In this document: piece by piece, positions 1 through 8,359 of the stretch | How positions within the stretch are numbered: position 1 is the stretch's first letter | Layout: the number at the start of each line of letters is the position of its first letter | Translations under genes and position numbers: made by a program | The notes under the pieces: generated by a model | Database searches by the model: none | Seen by the model: only the letters and a program-made list of their open reading frames with translations | Told to the model about the DNA's origin: nothing | Assembly: GCA_027717595.1 (NCBI GenBank) | Contig: JALLOF010000018.1 | Coordinates: 1-32,944, forward strand | Length of the DNA stretch: 32,944 nucleotides | Source: Nitrospinae bacterium AH_259_B05_G02_I21 | GTDB lineage: Bacteria; JADFOP01 | Direction of reading: 5' to 3'

Positions 1-216
1 GGGGAGGGGGCCATTGTGGGGGCTGGCGCGCTGGTGCCCGAAGGGATGACCGTCCCGTCGGGCATGCTTGCGCTGGGGGTGCCGGCGAGAGTCCACCGAG
101 CCGTGACCGACGAGGAGCGGGCTCGCTGTGGTCGCACGGTCCGAAACTACCTGGAGTATCTGCAAGCGATGAAGGACGAGGGATTTGGCCAGCCCCTGGA
201 GCCCTTCGCCCCGTGA
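1..216 (+). CDS. Gamma-carbonic-anhydrase-like hexapeptide-repeat protein, 3' end only
   Basis: This is the C-terminal end of a reading frame open from the first base, so the gene starts upstream of the window. The visible 71 residues include GAIVGAGALVPEGMTVPSG followed by LALGVPARVHR. This is the last left-handed beta-helix coil and tail seen in gamma-class carbonic anhydrase/YrdA-type acetyltransferase-fold proteins. The metal-binding histidines would lie upstream and cannot be checked, so carbonic anhydrase activity is not shown. The tail is a charged helix (DEERARCGRTVRNYLEYLQ), usual for this family. The stop codon overlaps the GTG start of the following phosphatase gene, suggesting translational coupling. 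Confidence 0.75.
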   Translation, partial: GEGAIVGAGALVPEGMTVPSGMLALGVPARVHRAVTDEERARCGRTVRNYLEYLQAMKDEGFGQPLEPFAP

Positions 217-1133
217 GGGCCGCGGCGGTTGATCTGGGGACCAATACGGTTAGGCTGCTGGTGGGTGAGCTTGCCACGGGCGGTGGGCTGACAATCGTCC
301 ACGCCGCCCAGCGGGTGACCCGCCTGGGGGAGGGACTCGAGGCCACGGGTCGCCTCAATGCCGAGGCCACCCGGCGGACCCTCGAGGTGCTGGAAGCGTT
401 CGCCGCCGAGTGGCGCTCCCACGGGGCCGAGCGGGCGAAGATCGCCGCGACCGCGGCCGTGAGGGAGGCCGCCAACGGGGAAGCCTTCGCCCGGAAGGTG
501 GCCGAGACCATCGGCGAGCCGCTGGCGGTCTTGGCGGGCGAGGAGGAGGCGCGCCTGACGGCTCTCGGGGTCCGGGGAGGACTCGCGGGGCTGCCAGCCG
601 ATGGGGTCCTCGTTGACATCGGTGGCGGCTCGACAGAGTTTATCGGCCTTAGGGCGGGCCGGCCCGGCCGGGTGATGAGCCTGCCCGTCGGCGTGGTGAA
701 GGGGCGTGAGGCCTTCCTCGACAGCGACCCGGTGGAGCCGGAGGCCTTGCGGGCCCTGATGGCGTACTTCACCGATGCCGTGACCCCCGTGCGCCACGCC
801 CTGGAGGCTGGCTCCGGCTCGACGCTCATAGGGACCGCCGGAACCGTGACCACCCTCGCCGCCCTCGACCTGGGATTGGATCGGTATGAGCCCGAGCGGG
901 TCAACGCCCACCTCCTCACGGAGGCGGCCGTGGTCCGACTCCTGGAGGAGCTTGGGGCGATGACCCTCGATGAGCGCCGGGCCATCCCCGTCATGGAGCC
1001 GGGCCGGGAAGACGTAATCGTTGTGGGGGCAGCCCTCGCCCGGGTCATCATGGAGGTCTTCGGGGCCCCGGAAATCCTCGTCAGCGAGTACGGCCTCCGG
1101 GAGGGCCTGGTCCTCGAGCTGCTGGCGGGCTGA
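213..1133 (+). CDS. ppx: Ppx/GppA family phosphatase (exopolyphosphatase-like)
   Basis: This 306-residue protein belongs to the ASKHA-fold Ppx/GppA family, which hydrolyses terminal phosphates of polyphosphate or (p)ppGpp-related pentaphosphate in the cytoplasm. Visible signatures are the N-terminal phosphate loop DLGTNTVRLLVGE (residues 7-19), the AGEEEARL segment near 108-115 carrying the likely catalytic glutamate, and the second phosphate loop VDIGGGSTEF (134-143). The length matches the short two-domain bacterial form; it lacks the C-terminal HD-like domains of E. coli Ppx. The GTG start overlaps the stop of the previous gene (GTGA). Polyphosphate and pppGpp specificity cannot be separated from sequence alone. 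Confidence 0.88.
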   Translation: MRAAAVDLGTNTVRLLVGELATGGGLTIVHAAQRVTRLGEGLEATGRLNAEATRRTLEVLEAFAAEWRSHGAERAKIAATAAVREAANGEAFARKVAETIGEPLAVLAGEEEARLTALGVRGGLAGLPADGVLVDIGGGSTEFIGLRAGRPGRVMSLPVGVVKGREAFLDSDPVEPEALRALMAYFTDAVTPVRHALEAGSGSTLIGTAGTVTTLAALDLGLDRYEPERVNAHLLTEAAVVRLLEELGAMTLDERRAIPVMEPGREDVIVVGAALARVIMEVFGAPEILVSEYGLREGLVLELLAG

Positions 1134-1228
1134 GGGCCCCCGGGAGCGGTCCCCGGGATGACCCTCCTGTGCCCGTAACACACTGGGTTCCGGGGCCATA
1201 GGGGCCCTCGGGAGGGGGTGGATTTATC

Positions 1229-1257
1229 TTGACAAGGTGCAGGGCAGCCGGTATAAT
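1229..1257 (+). promoter_or_regulatory. Consensus sigma-70 promoter for the yceD-rpmF-fab operon
   Basis: A perfect TTGACA (1229-1234) and a perfect TATAAT (1252-1257) are separated by 17 bp, in an intergenic region just upstream of yceD. Transcription would start around 1264, giving a leader of about 70 nt. Such an ideal promoter suits a highly expressed ribosomal-protein and fatty-acid operon. Confidence 0.88.
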
Positions 1258-1272
1258 GCCCGCAACTTTTTT

Positions 1273-1310
1273 GGGATTTTCTTCCCGTAACGTATTCAAG
1301 TTATTGGGAA
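1273..1310 (+). promoter_or_regulatory. Leader with two competing hairpins upstream of yceD
   Basis: The leader can form either a small GGGA/TCCC hairpin (1273-1286) or a larger TTCCC/GGGAA hairpin (1282-1310) whose inner part also pairs TAAC with GTTA. Both use the TTCCC at 1282-1286, so they exclude each other. This could be an attenuator-like switch or chance pairing; there is no T-run after either hairpin. Confidence 0.25.
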
Positions 1311-1334
1311 AATGGCGATAATCGGGATGGGAGT

Positions 1335-1874
1335 ATGCCGGACCTGGTCATCGATCTGGCGGCTATTCCCGCAGGCGGGTACCGTCTCGCGATCGCCGTC
1401 CCGGCCACAGCCTTCAGCCTCGAGTCGCCCGACGTCCACCTCAGCGACCCGGTTGACCTCCAAGCAAGCCTTCAACTGGTGGGGACTACCGTGGCCGTGC
1501 GTGGGACGATCACCACGACGGTTGAGGTGCCGTGTGCCCGGTGCGTGGAGTCGGCCGCAATCTTGCTTTCGATTCCGCTGGAAGTGGTGGCGGTGCCGAC
1601 AGACGAGATGCCCGAAGATGAAGACCACGAGCTCGCCGGCAGCGAGTTGGACCTCTGTTACTACACCGGGGAGGTGCTGGACCTTGGGACCATCGTCCGG
1701 GACCACTTGGTCTCGGCCATCCCCTTCCAGCCGCTGTGCCAACCCACCTGCCGCGGGCTATGCCCCTCCTGCGGGACCAACCTCAACCGTGAGGCGTGCA
1801 CCTGTTCAACCGAGGAGGTCGACGAGCGGCTCGCCGTCCTCAAACAGTGGCAGGAGCGAGACTCGCGGACGTGA
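1335..1874 (+). CDS. yceD: YceD/DUF177 family protein, 23S rRNA accumulation factor
   Basis: This 179-residue protein fits the DUF177/YceD family, which is almost always encoded immediately before rpmF, as here. E. coli YceD is linked to 23S rRNA accumulation; its plant relative DCL acts in chloroplast rRNA processing. The central CARC motif and the C-terminal cysteine cluster (CQPTCRGLCPSCGTNLN, then CTC) are typical of the metal-binding bacterial version. The start lies directly after GGGATGGGAGT, a close but plausible ribosome-binding site. The gene is first in the operon driven by the consensus promoter at 1229-1257, with rpmF following after 10 bp. Confidence 0.9.
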   Translation: MPDLVIDLAAIPAGGYRLAIAVPATAFSLESPDVHLSDPVDLQASLQLVGTTVAVRGTITTTVEVPCARCVESAAILLSIPLEVVAVPTDEMPEDEDHELAGSELDLCYYTGEVLDLGTIVRDHLVSAIPFQPLCQPTCRGLCPSCGTNLNREACTCSTEEVDERLAVLKQWQERDSRT

Positions 1875-1884
1875 GGCCTGACGC

Positions 1885-2067
1885 ATGGCCGTTCCCAAAC
1901 GCAAACAATCGCGGGCTCGCCGCAACAAACGGCGATCCCACCAGAAGCTGGCGGCCCCAACGGTGACCACGTGCCCCCAGTGCAATGAGCCAAGGAGGCC
2001 CCACCGGGCGTGCCCAACCTGCGGGACGTACCGGGGCAGGCCGGTATTGGCCGTCGAGGAGGCCTAG
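1885..2067 (+). CDS. rpmF: 50S ribosomal protein L32
   Basis: This 60-residue protein starts MAVPKRKQSRARRNKRRSHQ, the hallmark basic N-terminus of bL32, and then carries a zinc-ribbon with two CxxC pairs (CPQC and CPTC). The length is normal for L32. The retained cysteines make it the zinc-containing (C+) form. It lies between yceD and plsX, the conserved arrangement in many bacteria. Confidence 0.97.
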   Translation: MAVPKRKQSRARRNKRRSHQKLAAPTVTTCPQCNEPRRPHRACPTCGTYRGRPVLAVEEA

Positions 2068-2073
2068 CGCCCG

Positions 2074-2091
2074 TTCGCCCCGCGGGGCGAA
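2074..2091. promoter_or_regulatory. Perfect 18-bp palindrome between rpmF and plsX
   Basis: TTCGCCCCGCGGGGCGAA reads identically on both strands. It lies between the rpmF stop and the plsX start region. In RNA it would form a very stable GC-rich stem directly upstream of the annotated GTG and could hide that start, which favours the ATG at 2110. It may serve as a processing site, attenuator or protein operator. No T-run follows, so it is not a canonical terminator. Confidence 0.5.
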
Positions 2092-2094
2092 TCG

Positions 2095-3210
2095 GTGCCG
2101 AGACGACGCATGATTGCCGTTGATGCCATGGGTGGCGACTATGCCCCGCAGACCATCGTGGAAGGGGCCGTTATGGCCGCCAGGGAGTTTCATATCCCCG
2201 TGGTGTTGGTGGGCGACAAGAAGCTGCTTGAGGATGAGCTGGCCAAGCATGAGACGGCCGGCCTTGCGATCCACTTGCAGCACGCCTCCCAGGTGGTGGC
2301 GATGGACGAGGCGCCGACCAAGGCTATGCGGCGCAAGAAGGACTCCTCCATCCGGGTGGCCATCCAGATGGTCAAGAACGGAGAGGCCGACGCCGTCTTC
2401 ACCGCCGGCCACACCGGCGCGGCCCTGGCCGCAGCGAGGTTGATTCTGAGGCCCTTGAAGGGCATCCACCGGCCGGCAATCGCCGCGCTCTTTCCCTCAC
2501 TCGCTGGGCGCTCCATCGTGCTCGACGTTGGGGCCAACATCGATTGCAAATCCGTCCAGCTCTTCCAGTTCGGCATCATGGGAGCGGTCTACGCCAAGTA
2601 CATCCTGGGGACCATGAAGCCCAGGGTGGGCCTGCTCTCCATCGGCGAGGAGGAGGGCAAGGGCAACGCGACCATTCTCGAGGCGTACCAGATGTTTAAG
2701 CAATCGAGCCTCCACTTCATTGGGAACGTCGAGGGCACAGAGGTCTTCAGCGGCCGGGCCGACGTTATCGTCTGCGATGGGTTCGCCGGCAACGCTGCGA
2801 TGAAGTTTTGCGAAGGCCTTGTGGGCTATTACGACGCCAAGCTTGGAGCGCTTTTCAGCTCGGGCCTGACTGGTCGGATGGCTTCGGTATTGCTCAAATC
2901 CGAGGTGGACCAGATCAAGGAGATGACGGACTACGCCTCTCTGGGCGGGGCGCCCTTGCTGGGGATCAACGGCATCTGCATCATCGGCCACGGCTCCTCC
3001 TCGTCACGGGCGGTCAAAAACGCGATCCATCAGGCCCAGCGTTTTGTCACCCACAACATCAATACCCACATTCATGACGACATCGAGTTGAACCAGGAGA
3101 TTCAAGAAAGCGCAAAGGCCAAGGGCCGCATCTGGCGGTCCATCAAGGGCTCATTCCAGCGCAAGGGTGGCGAGGAGAAAGAACAACCACCCGGCGGGTC
3201 TAAGACTTAG
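2095..3210 (+). CDS. plsX: Phosphate acyltransferase PlsX
   Basis: PlsX converts acyl-ACP plus phosphate to acyl-phosphate, the acyl donor for PlsY in phospholipid synthesis, at the membrane surface. The N-terminus MIAVDAMGGDYAP is the family signature, and internal motifs such as GHTGAALAAA and DVGANIDCK also match. The GTG at 2095 gives 371 residues; the ATG at 2110 gives 366 and would make the protein begin MIAVDAMGGD, like other PlsX proteins. The upstream palindrome would mask the GTG, so 2110 may be the true start. The C-terminal tail is lysine- and glutamate-rich and probably disordered. Adjacent fabH, fabD and fabG fix the pathway. Confidence 0.95.
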   Translation: MPRRRMIAVDAMGGDYAPQTIVEGAVMAAREFHIPVVLVGDKKLLEDELAKHETAGLAIHLQHASQVVAMDEAPTKAMRRKKDSSIRVAIQMVKNGEADAVFTAGHTGAALAAARLILRPLKGIHRPAIAALFPSLAGRSIVLDVGANIDCKSVQLFQFGIMGAVYAKYILGTMKPRVGLLSIGEEEGKGNATILEAYQMFKQSSLHFIGNVEGTEVFSGRADVIVCDGFAGNAAMKFCEGLVGYYDAKLGALFSSGLTGRMASVLLKSEVDQIKEMTDYASLGGAPLLGINGICIIGHGSSSSRAVKNAIHQAQRFVTHNINTHIHDDIELNQEIQESAKAKGRIWRSIKGSFQRKGGEEKEQPPGGSKT

Positions 3211-3228
3211 AGGCGGGGGACGAACAAG

Positions 3229-4212
3229 GTGCAGGGCGTCCACATCATCGGAACCGGCTCGTACGTGCCCAAGCGGGTGCTGACGAACTTCGACCTGGAG
3301 CAGATGATCGATACGAGCGACGAGTGGATTCTGTCCCGCACGGGGATCCGGGAGCGGTGCCTGGCCGACAAGGACGAGGCGGCCAGCGACATGGCCTACC
3401 AGGCCTCCCTGGTGGCCCTCGACGACGCCAAGGTTCCCCCCGGGGAGGTGGACTTGTTGGTCGTGGCCACGGTGACCCCGGATACGCCGTTTCCATCGAC
3501 GGCCTGCCACCTCCAGCGCCACCTCGGTGCCTCGCGGGCGGCGGCCTTCGATGTCGGGGCCGCGTGCACGGGATTTGTCTACGGCCTGTCGGTGGCCGAG
3601 CAATACCTGCGGACGGGTCGGTACCGGACCATCCTCGTGGTTGGCGTGGAGGTCTTGAGCCGCATCGTCGACTGGACGGACCGCAACACGTGCATCTTGT
3701 TCGGCGATGGGGCGGGCGCGGCGGTGCTCCAGGCCTCCGAGGACACCAGCCGAGGCCTCCTTGCAACCTTCCTTCACGCCGACGGGGGCATGGCCGACCA
3801 CCTCATCATGTATGGGGGAGGAAGCCGCCACCCCATAAGCGAGGAGGTGCTCCACCGCCGGCTCCACTTCCTCCGGATGCGGGGCAACGAGACCTTCAAG
3901 ATCGCCGTCAGGACCATGATCAAGGCTTCCCTCGAGGCCCTAGACCAGCACGGATATCGGGTCGAGGACGTGGACCTCTTCATACCGCATCAAGCGAACG
4001 GGCGTATCGTCGAGGCCGTCAGCAAGCGGCTCGGCATCCCGGATGAGAAGGTCTTTGTCAACATTGAACGGTATGGCAACACCTCGGCGGCCTCAATCCC
4101 CATAGCCCTCGACGAGGCCCTCCGGTCCGGCCGGGTCAAGGAGGGCGACCTGGTGCTGCTGATCGGAGTGGGCGCGGGGCTGACTTGGGGCTCAGCCCTG
4201 TTCCGGTGGTAG
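3229..4212 (+). CDS. fabH: 3-oxoacyl-ACP synthase III (KAS III)
   Basis: FabH starts type II fatty-acid synthesis by condensing acetyl-CoA (or a branched acyl-CoA) with malonyl-ACP. The Cys-His-Asn triad is complete: Cys113 in DVGAACTGF, His254 in FIPHQANGRI and Asn284 in ERYGNTSAAS. The 327-residue length is normal. The GTG start is preceded by an AGGCGGGGG ribosome-binding site. The gene lies 18 bp after plsX and just before fabD. Substrate choice (straight or branched primer) cannot be read from the sequence. Confidence 0.96.
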   Translation: MQGVHIIGTGSYVPKRVLTNFDLEQMIDTSDEWILSRTGIRERCLADKDEAASDMAYQASLVALDDAKVPPGEVDLLVVATVTPDTPFPSTACHLQRHLGASRAAAFDVGAACTGFVYGLSVAEQYLRTGRYRTILVVGVEVLSRIVDWTDRNTCILFGDGAGAAVLQASEDTSRGLLATFLHADGGMADHLIMYGGGSRHPISEEVLHRRLHFLRMRGNETFKIAVRTMIKASLEALDQHGYRVEDVDLFIPHQANGRIVEAVSKRLGIPDEKVFVNIERYGNTSAASIPIALDEALRSGRVKEGDLVLLIGVGAGLTWGSALFRW

Positions 4213-4229
4213 GCGGGGGAGGCGAGGCG

Positions 4230-5171
4230 ATGCGCATCGCGTGGCTCTTTCCTGGACAGGGCTCCCAGTACGTGGGGATGGGGCACTCGTTGGTCGAGGC
4301 GTATCCGACGGCTCGGGAGACCTTTGCCGAAGCTGATGCGGTCCTAGGCGACCGTTTGTCTGACATCTGTTTCACGGGCCCTGAGGCCGCCCTGACCGAA
4401 ACCGTCAACACCCAGCCGGCCATCCTCGCCCACAGCGTGGCGGTCGCCCGCGTGCTAGAGGAGGCCGGCGCTCCGGTCCCCATCATCGCCGCCGGCCACA
4501 GTCTCGGAGAGTATTCGGCGCTCGTTGCGTCGGGTGTGCTGAAGTTTGCTGATGCCCTGCGGCTGGTCCGAAGTCGGGGCGAGGCGATGCAGGCGGCCGT
4601 GCCGTCGGGCCTCGGTGGCATGGCGGCGATTATCGGGCTCGATCGCGAGGTGGTCGAGGCCCTGTGCCGGCGGGTTGTCGACGGGGTGGACCGTGTACTC
4701 CAGCCGGCCAACCTGAACGGCATCGACCAGGTTGTTGTGGCTGGCCACAGAGAGAGCGTGGAGGCTGCGGTGGAGGCGGCTGAGGCGGCCGGTGCCAAGC
4801 GGGCCCTGATGTTGCCCGTCGGCGGGCCGTTTCATTGCCGGCTCATGGAGCCCGCCGGCGTCGAGCTCGCCGAAGCCCTGGAGCCCGTCGCGCTCGGGGG
4901 CTTCTGCTTTCCTGTGGTTGCCAACGTGACGGCCGAGCCGGTGGCCGAGCTCCAGCGGGTCAAAGAGCTCCTCGTGCGCCAGGTCGACTCGCCCGTCCAG
5001 TGGTTGGCGACCATGGACGCGCTGGTGGCAGAAGGCATCGAGGCCGCCGTCGAGGTGGGCCCGGGTAGGGTCTTGAGCGGACTGCTTCGCCGGCACGCCC
5101 GCGACATCACTACTTACCAAGTCGATGCCCCATCCGGCGTTGATAAGACGCTTGCGGCACTGGCGGCTTAA
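4230..5171 (+). CDS. fabD: Malonyl-CoA:ACP transacylase
   Basis: FabD moves malonyl groups from CoA to ACP. From the ATG at 4230 the protein is 313 residues. It has the N-terminal FPGQGSQ motif, the nucleophile Ser91 in GHSLGEYSAL and the catalytic His202 in GGPFHCRLM. The start at 4230 is preferred over an upstream in-frame codon at 4185: it gives the standard MRIAWLFPGQG beginning, follows a GGGGGAGG ribosome-binding site, and does not overlap fabH. Confidence 0.95.
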   Translation: MRIAWLFPGQGSQYVGMGHSLVEAYPTARETFAEADAVLGDRLSDICFTGPEAALTETVNTQPAILAHSVAVARVLEEAGAPVPIIAAGHSLGEYSALVASGVLKFADALRLVRSRGEAMQAAVPSGLGGMAAIIGLDREVVEALCRRVVDGVDRVLQPANLNGIDQVVVAGHRESVEAAVEAAEAAGAKRALMLPVGGPFHCRLMEPAGVELAEALEPVALGGFCFPVVANVTAEPVAELQRVKELLVRQVDSPVQWLATMDALVAEGIEAAVEVGPGRVLSGLLRRHARDITTYQVDAPSGVDKTLAALAA

Positions 5172-5187
5172 AGTGGAGGTGGAGGGA

Positions 5188-5931
5188 GTGGACCTGACGG
5201 GTCAGGTGGCCGTGGTGACGGGAGCTTCTCGGGGCATCGGCGAGGTCGTGGCCCGGACCCTGGCCTCGGCCGGGGCCACCTGCTGCCTGGCCAGCCGGAA
5301 TGAGGCTGCCGCCAAAACGGTGGTGCAGGCCATTGAAGAGGAAGGGGGCCGGGCCATCGCGGTGGCCTGCGACATCGCCGACGGAGACCAGGTCGAGGCC
5401 ATGGTGGCTCGCTGCACGGCCGAGCTCGGCCGGCTAGACATCCTGCTCAACAACGCGGGCATCACCCGCGACGGGTTGGCCATTCGGCTCAAGCCCGAAG
5501 ACTGGCAGGCCGTCCTGGACGTCAACCTCACCGGGACCTGGTTTTGTTCCCAGGCGGCCTTCAAGGTTATGCTCAAACAGCGATCAGGCCGCATTATAAA
5601 CATCAGCTCCATCGTGGGGGCGATAGGCAACGTGGGCCAGGCCAACTACGCCGCCACCAAGGCCGCCATCATCGGTTTGACGAAGACCCTGGCCCGGGAG
5701 GGGGCTCCCCGGGGGGTCACGGTCAATGCCATCGCTCCGGGCTTTATCGATACCGCCATGACGCAGGCGCTTCCGGAGAAGGTTCGAGAAGAGCTCAAGG
5801 GCCATATACCGCTGGGACGGCTCGGCACACCGATGGATGTGGCCCACGCCGTACTGTTTCTGGCCAGCAGCGGGGCGAGTTATATTACGGGGCAGGTGAT
5901 TCATGTCAATGGGGGGATGTTAATGCCGTAG
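5188..5931 (+). CDS. fabG: 3-oxoacyl-ACP reductase
   Basis: FabG is an NADPH-dependent short-chain dehydrogenase that reduces 3-oxoacyl-ACP. It shows the TGASRGIG cofactor loop (residues 11-18), the NNAG motif near 88-91, and catalytic Ser141, Tyr154 and Lys158 (NYAATK). From the GTG at 5188 it is 247 residues, close to the E. coli enzyme. That start follows a GGAGGTGGAGGG ribosome-binding site just after the fabD stop. In-frame GTG codons at 5173 and 5179 and an upstream start at 5125 are less likely because they add atypical residues or overlap fabD. Confidence 0.95.
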   Translation: MDLTGQVAVVTGASRGIGEVVARTLASAGATCCLASRNEAAAKTVVQAIEEEGGRAIAVACDIADGDQVEAMVARCTAELGRLDILLNNAGITRDGLAIRLKPEDWQAVLDVNLTGTWFCSQAAFKVMLKQRSGRIINISSIVGAIGNVGQANYAATKAAIIGLTKTLAREGAPRGVTVNAIAPGFIDTAMTQALPEKVREELKGHIPLGRLGTPMDVAHAVLFLASSGASYITGQVIHVNGGMLMP

Positions 5932-5934
5932 GAT

Positions 5935-5959
5935 GGGCTCTCGGGGCTGTGACGAGCCC
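5935..5959 (+). promoter_or_regulatory. Hairpin between fabG and acpP
   Basis: GGGCTC (5935-5940) and GAGCCC (5954-5959) pair perfectly around a 13-nt loop in the 64-bp gap before acpP. No T-run follows. ACP is needed in large excess over the enzymes, so this could be a processing or stabilising stem; that role is an inference. Confidence 0.3.
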
Positions 5960-5995
5960 GCTCTGAAGGGATGGAAGGGAGGAGGAACCCCGATT

Positions 5996-6232
5996 ATGCC
6001 GTTGGAAAAACGCGTGAAAGAGATTATAGTGGAGCAGCTAGACGTAGAAGAGGAGCAAGTGACCCCCGAGGCGTCCTTCATTGATGATCTGGGCGCGGAC
6101 AGCCTGGACACGGTCGAGTTGATTATGGCCATCGAGGAGGAGTTCGACGTCGAAATCCCCGACGAGGAGGCCGAGAAAATTATCACGGTTAAAGATGCCA
6201 TTGGCTATGTCAAACTACAGCAAGCGAGTTGA
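5996..6232 (+). CDS. acpP: Acyl carrier protein
   Basis: This 78-residue acidic protein carries the growing acyl chain on a 4'-phosphopantetheine attached to Ser36 in the [10 protein letters not shown] motif. The ATG at 5996 is chosen because AAGGGAGGAGG lies 10 bp upstream and the protein then begins [15 protein letters not shown], the normal ACP start. An in-frame upstream start at 5933 would add 21 unrelated residues. It lies between fabG and fabF, the conserved order. Confidence 0.97.
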   Translation: MPLEKRVKEIIVEQLDVEEEQVTPEASFIDDLGADSLDTVELIMAIEEEFDVEIPDEEAEKIITVKDAIGYVKLQQAS

Positions 6233-6262
6233 GCCCCGCGAGGGGAGACGTCTGGGAGAGAG

Positions 6263-7513
6263 GTGATAGCCCTGAATCACCGCGTTGTCGTCACCGGTCT
6301 GGGGGCCGTAACGCCTCTGGGTAACTCGGTCGAGGAAAGCTGGGAGGGGGCTCTGGCCGGCAAGAGCGGTCTGGGGCCAATCACCCGGTTCGATGCCCAT
6401 GGGCTGCCCGTGCGTATTGCGGGCGAGGTCAAGGGCTTTCGGGCCGAAGACTGGATGGCCAGAAAAGATATCAAGAAGATGGACCTCTTTATCCACTACT
6501 CCGTGGCGGCGAGCTTCTCCGCCATAGAGGACGCCAAGCTCAAGATTACCGAGGAGAACGCCGAGCGGGCCGGCGTCATCATCGGCTCAGGCATGGGCGG
6601 GCTGATGGCCATCGAGCACTACCACTTATTGCTGCTCGAGAAGGGCCACAAGAAGGTCAGCCCCTTCTTCATTCCTATGGTGATCTGCAATCTGGCCAGC
6701 GGACAGGTCTCCATGCAGTTTAACTTGAAGGGCCCCAACAGCTGTGTGGCCACGGCCTGCGCCACCGGCACCCACGCCATCGGGGATGCCTACAAGATCA
6801 TCCAGCGGGGCGATGCCGACATCATGCTGGCCGGGGGGTCCGAGAGCGTCATCACGTCGTTGGCCGTGGTGGGCTTCGCCAACATGCGGGCGCTCTCGAC
6901 CCGCAACGACGATCCCGCCGGGGCGAGCCGCCCATTCGACGCCGACCGCGACGGGTTCGTCATGGGCGAAGGCGCCGGGGTCGTCGTGCTCGAGACCCTG
7001 GATGGGGCCCGGGCTCGGGGAGCTCCGATTTACGCTGAAATCGTCGGCTACGGCATGACGTCCGACGCACACCACATCACCATGCCCGATCCCGACGGGG
7101 CCCAGGTGGCCCGCTGCATGCGGATGGCCATTGAGGGGTCCGGCTGCGGCCCCACGGAGATCGACTACATCAACGCCCACGGCACTTCCACCCCCTTCAA
7201 CGATAAGTTCGAAACCATAGCGATCAAGAATGTCTTCGGCGAACACGCCTACAACCTGGCCGTGAGCTCGAACAAGTCCATGTTCGGTCACCTCTTGGGT
7301 GCCGCCGGGGGTGTCGAGGCCATCTTCACCCTCCTGTCCATAAAGCACGGCATCATCCCTCCCACCATCAACTACGAGACCCCCGATCCGGAGTGCGACC
7401 TCGACTACGTGCCCAACGAGGCGCGTCGGGCGGACATCCGCGTAGCCATATCCAACTCCTTCGGATTCGGGGGCACCAACTCCACGCTGGTCTTCCGGCG
7501 GGTGGAGGACTAA
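6263..7513 (+). CDS. fabF: 3-oxoacyl-ACP synthase II (KAS II)
   Basis: FabF elongates acyl-ACP with malonyl-ACP. The catalytic residues are all present: Cys166 in [13 protein letters not shown], His306 in [11 protein letters not shown], Lys338 in SSNKSMFGH and His343. The length is 416 residues. The GTG start at 6263 follows GGGAGAGA closely. The gene is downstream of acpP and directly upstream of rnc. Confidence 0.96.
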   Translation: MIALNHRVVVTGLGAVTPLGNSVEESWEGALAGKSGLGPITRFDAHGLPVRIAGEVKGFRAEDWMARKDIKKMDLFIHYSVAASFSAIEDAKLKITEENAERAGVIIGSGMGGLMAIEHYHLLLLEKGHKKVSPFFIPMVICNLASGQVSMQFNLKGPNSCVATACATGTHAIGDAYKIIQRGDADIMLAGGSESVITSLAVVGFANMRALSTRNDDPAGASRPFDADRDGFVMGEGAGVVVLETLDGARARGAPIYAEIVGYGMTSDAHHITMPDPDGAQVARCMRMAIEGSGCGPTEIDYINAHGTSTPFNDKFETIAIKNVFGEHAYNLAVSSNKSMFGHLLGAAGGVEAIFTLLSIKHGIIPPTINYETPDPECDLDYVPNEARRADIRVAISNSFGFGGTNSTLVFRRVED

Positions 7514-7528
7514 GCCGCGAGGGGTGAC

Positions 7529-8236
7529 ATGCCTCGCCCGCCTCTGGCCTCCCTCGAGGAGCACCTTGGCTACACCTTTGGCGACAAGGACCTGCTGGAG
7601 CTGGCCCTGACCCACACATCCTTCGCCCACGAGCAGCCCGAGCCCACAGAGCACAACGAACGGCTCGAATTCCTCGGCGACGCGGTGCTCGACCTCGTGC
7701 TTTCCGAATACCTCGTTCGGACGTTCCCCCAAGCCCCGGAGGGCGAACTCTCCAAGAGACGCTCCCACCTCGTCAATGAGGGGGCCCTGGCCCAACGGGC
7801 CCGCCTCTTGGACCTGGGCGATCACCTGCGGCTTGGCCGCGGGGAGGAGCTGACCGGCGGGCGGGACAAATCCTCGCTGCTGGCCGGGGTATACGAGGCC
7901 GTGGTGGCGGCACTCTACCTGGAGGCGGGATATGATCGGACGCGGGCCGTTGTGGTGGCCCAGTTCGCCGACGTCCTTGAGGATGTTGCCTCGGTGGGGC
8001 CGCCGACCGACTTCAAGAGCCGCCTCCAGGAAAGGTGTCAGGAAGTGGGCAAGGGCCTTCCGAGCTACACCGTTGTCGCGCAACTGGGCCCCGACCACGA
8101 CAAGACCTTCGAGGTCGAGGTGGTTATCTCCGAGCGGTGCTTGGGCCGGGGCACGGGAAAGAACAAACGGGAGGCCGAGCAGGCCGCCGCCCGCCAGGCG
8201 CTGGAGCGCCTAGACCAAGCGAACCCCAACATATAG
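7529..8236 (+). CDS. rnc: Ribonuclease III
   Basis: RNase III cleaves double-stranded RNA, including rRNA precursors. The 235-residue protein shows the signature NERLEFLGDAVLDLVLSEYL-type helix (residues 43-62) with acidic residues Glu47 and Asp51. It also has the second catalytic segment GRDKSSLLAGVYEAVVAALY and a C-terminal double-stranded-RNA-binding domain from about residue 160 (DFKSRLQE... GKNKREAEQAAARQAL). The acpP-fabF-rnc order is widely conserved. It ends the fab operon; a short direct repeat lies at and after its stop codon. Confidence 0.96.
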   Translation: MPRPPLASLEEHLGYTFGDKDLLELALTHTSFAHEQPEPTEHNERLEFLGDAVLDLVLSEYLVRTFPQAPEGELSKRRSHLVNEGALAQRARLLDLGDHLRLGRGEELTGGRDKSSLLAGVYEAVVAALYLEAGYDRTRAVVVAQFADVLEDVASVGPPTDFKSRLQERCQEVGKGLPSYTVVAQLGPDHDKTFEVEVVISERCLGRGTGKNKREAEQAAARQALERLDQANPNI

Positions 8237-8267
8237 AATTCGCTAGACTTTAATCCCCAACATATAG
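8224..8267 (+). repeat. 13-bp direct repeat spanning the rnc stop codon
   Basis: CCCCAACATATAG occurs at 8224-8236, containing the end of rnc and its stop, and again at 8255-8267, 31 bp later. It may be a small duplication. The second copy overlaps the candidate promoter of the following lipoprotein gene. Confidence 0.6.
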
Positions 8268-8273
8268 TATTAT
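8244..8273 (+). promoter_or_regulatory. Candidate promoter for the GNA1162-like lipoprotein gene
   Basis: TAGACT (8244-8249) and TATTAT (8268-8273) are 18 bp apart in an AT-rich patch inside otherwise GC-rich DNA. They lie about 87 bp upstream of the lipoprotein start. The -10 is good and the -35 is moderate. Confidence 0.4.
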
Positions 8274-8359
8274 TTCCCTGTCAGCGTCCCTATGGGTGCT
8301 ATCGTCCCAGAGGGGATGAGTGGGCCCCGTTCTGAGCCCTTTTGAGAGAAGGAGCTGCC

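Noticed and set aside
147-1199. 350-codon - strand frame opposite the Ppx gene
   Set aside because: Shadow of a gene with clear phosphate-binding motifs; no ribosome-binding site or domain pattern.
6626-8098. 490-codon - strand open frame antisense to fabF and rnc
   Set aside because: It mirrors two well-supported genes with full catalytic motifs; its translation is low-complexity and shows no family motif. Long antisense frames are expected in GC-rich DNA.
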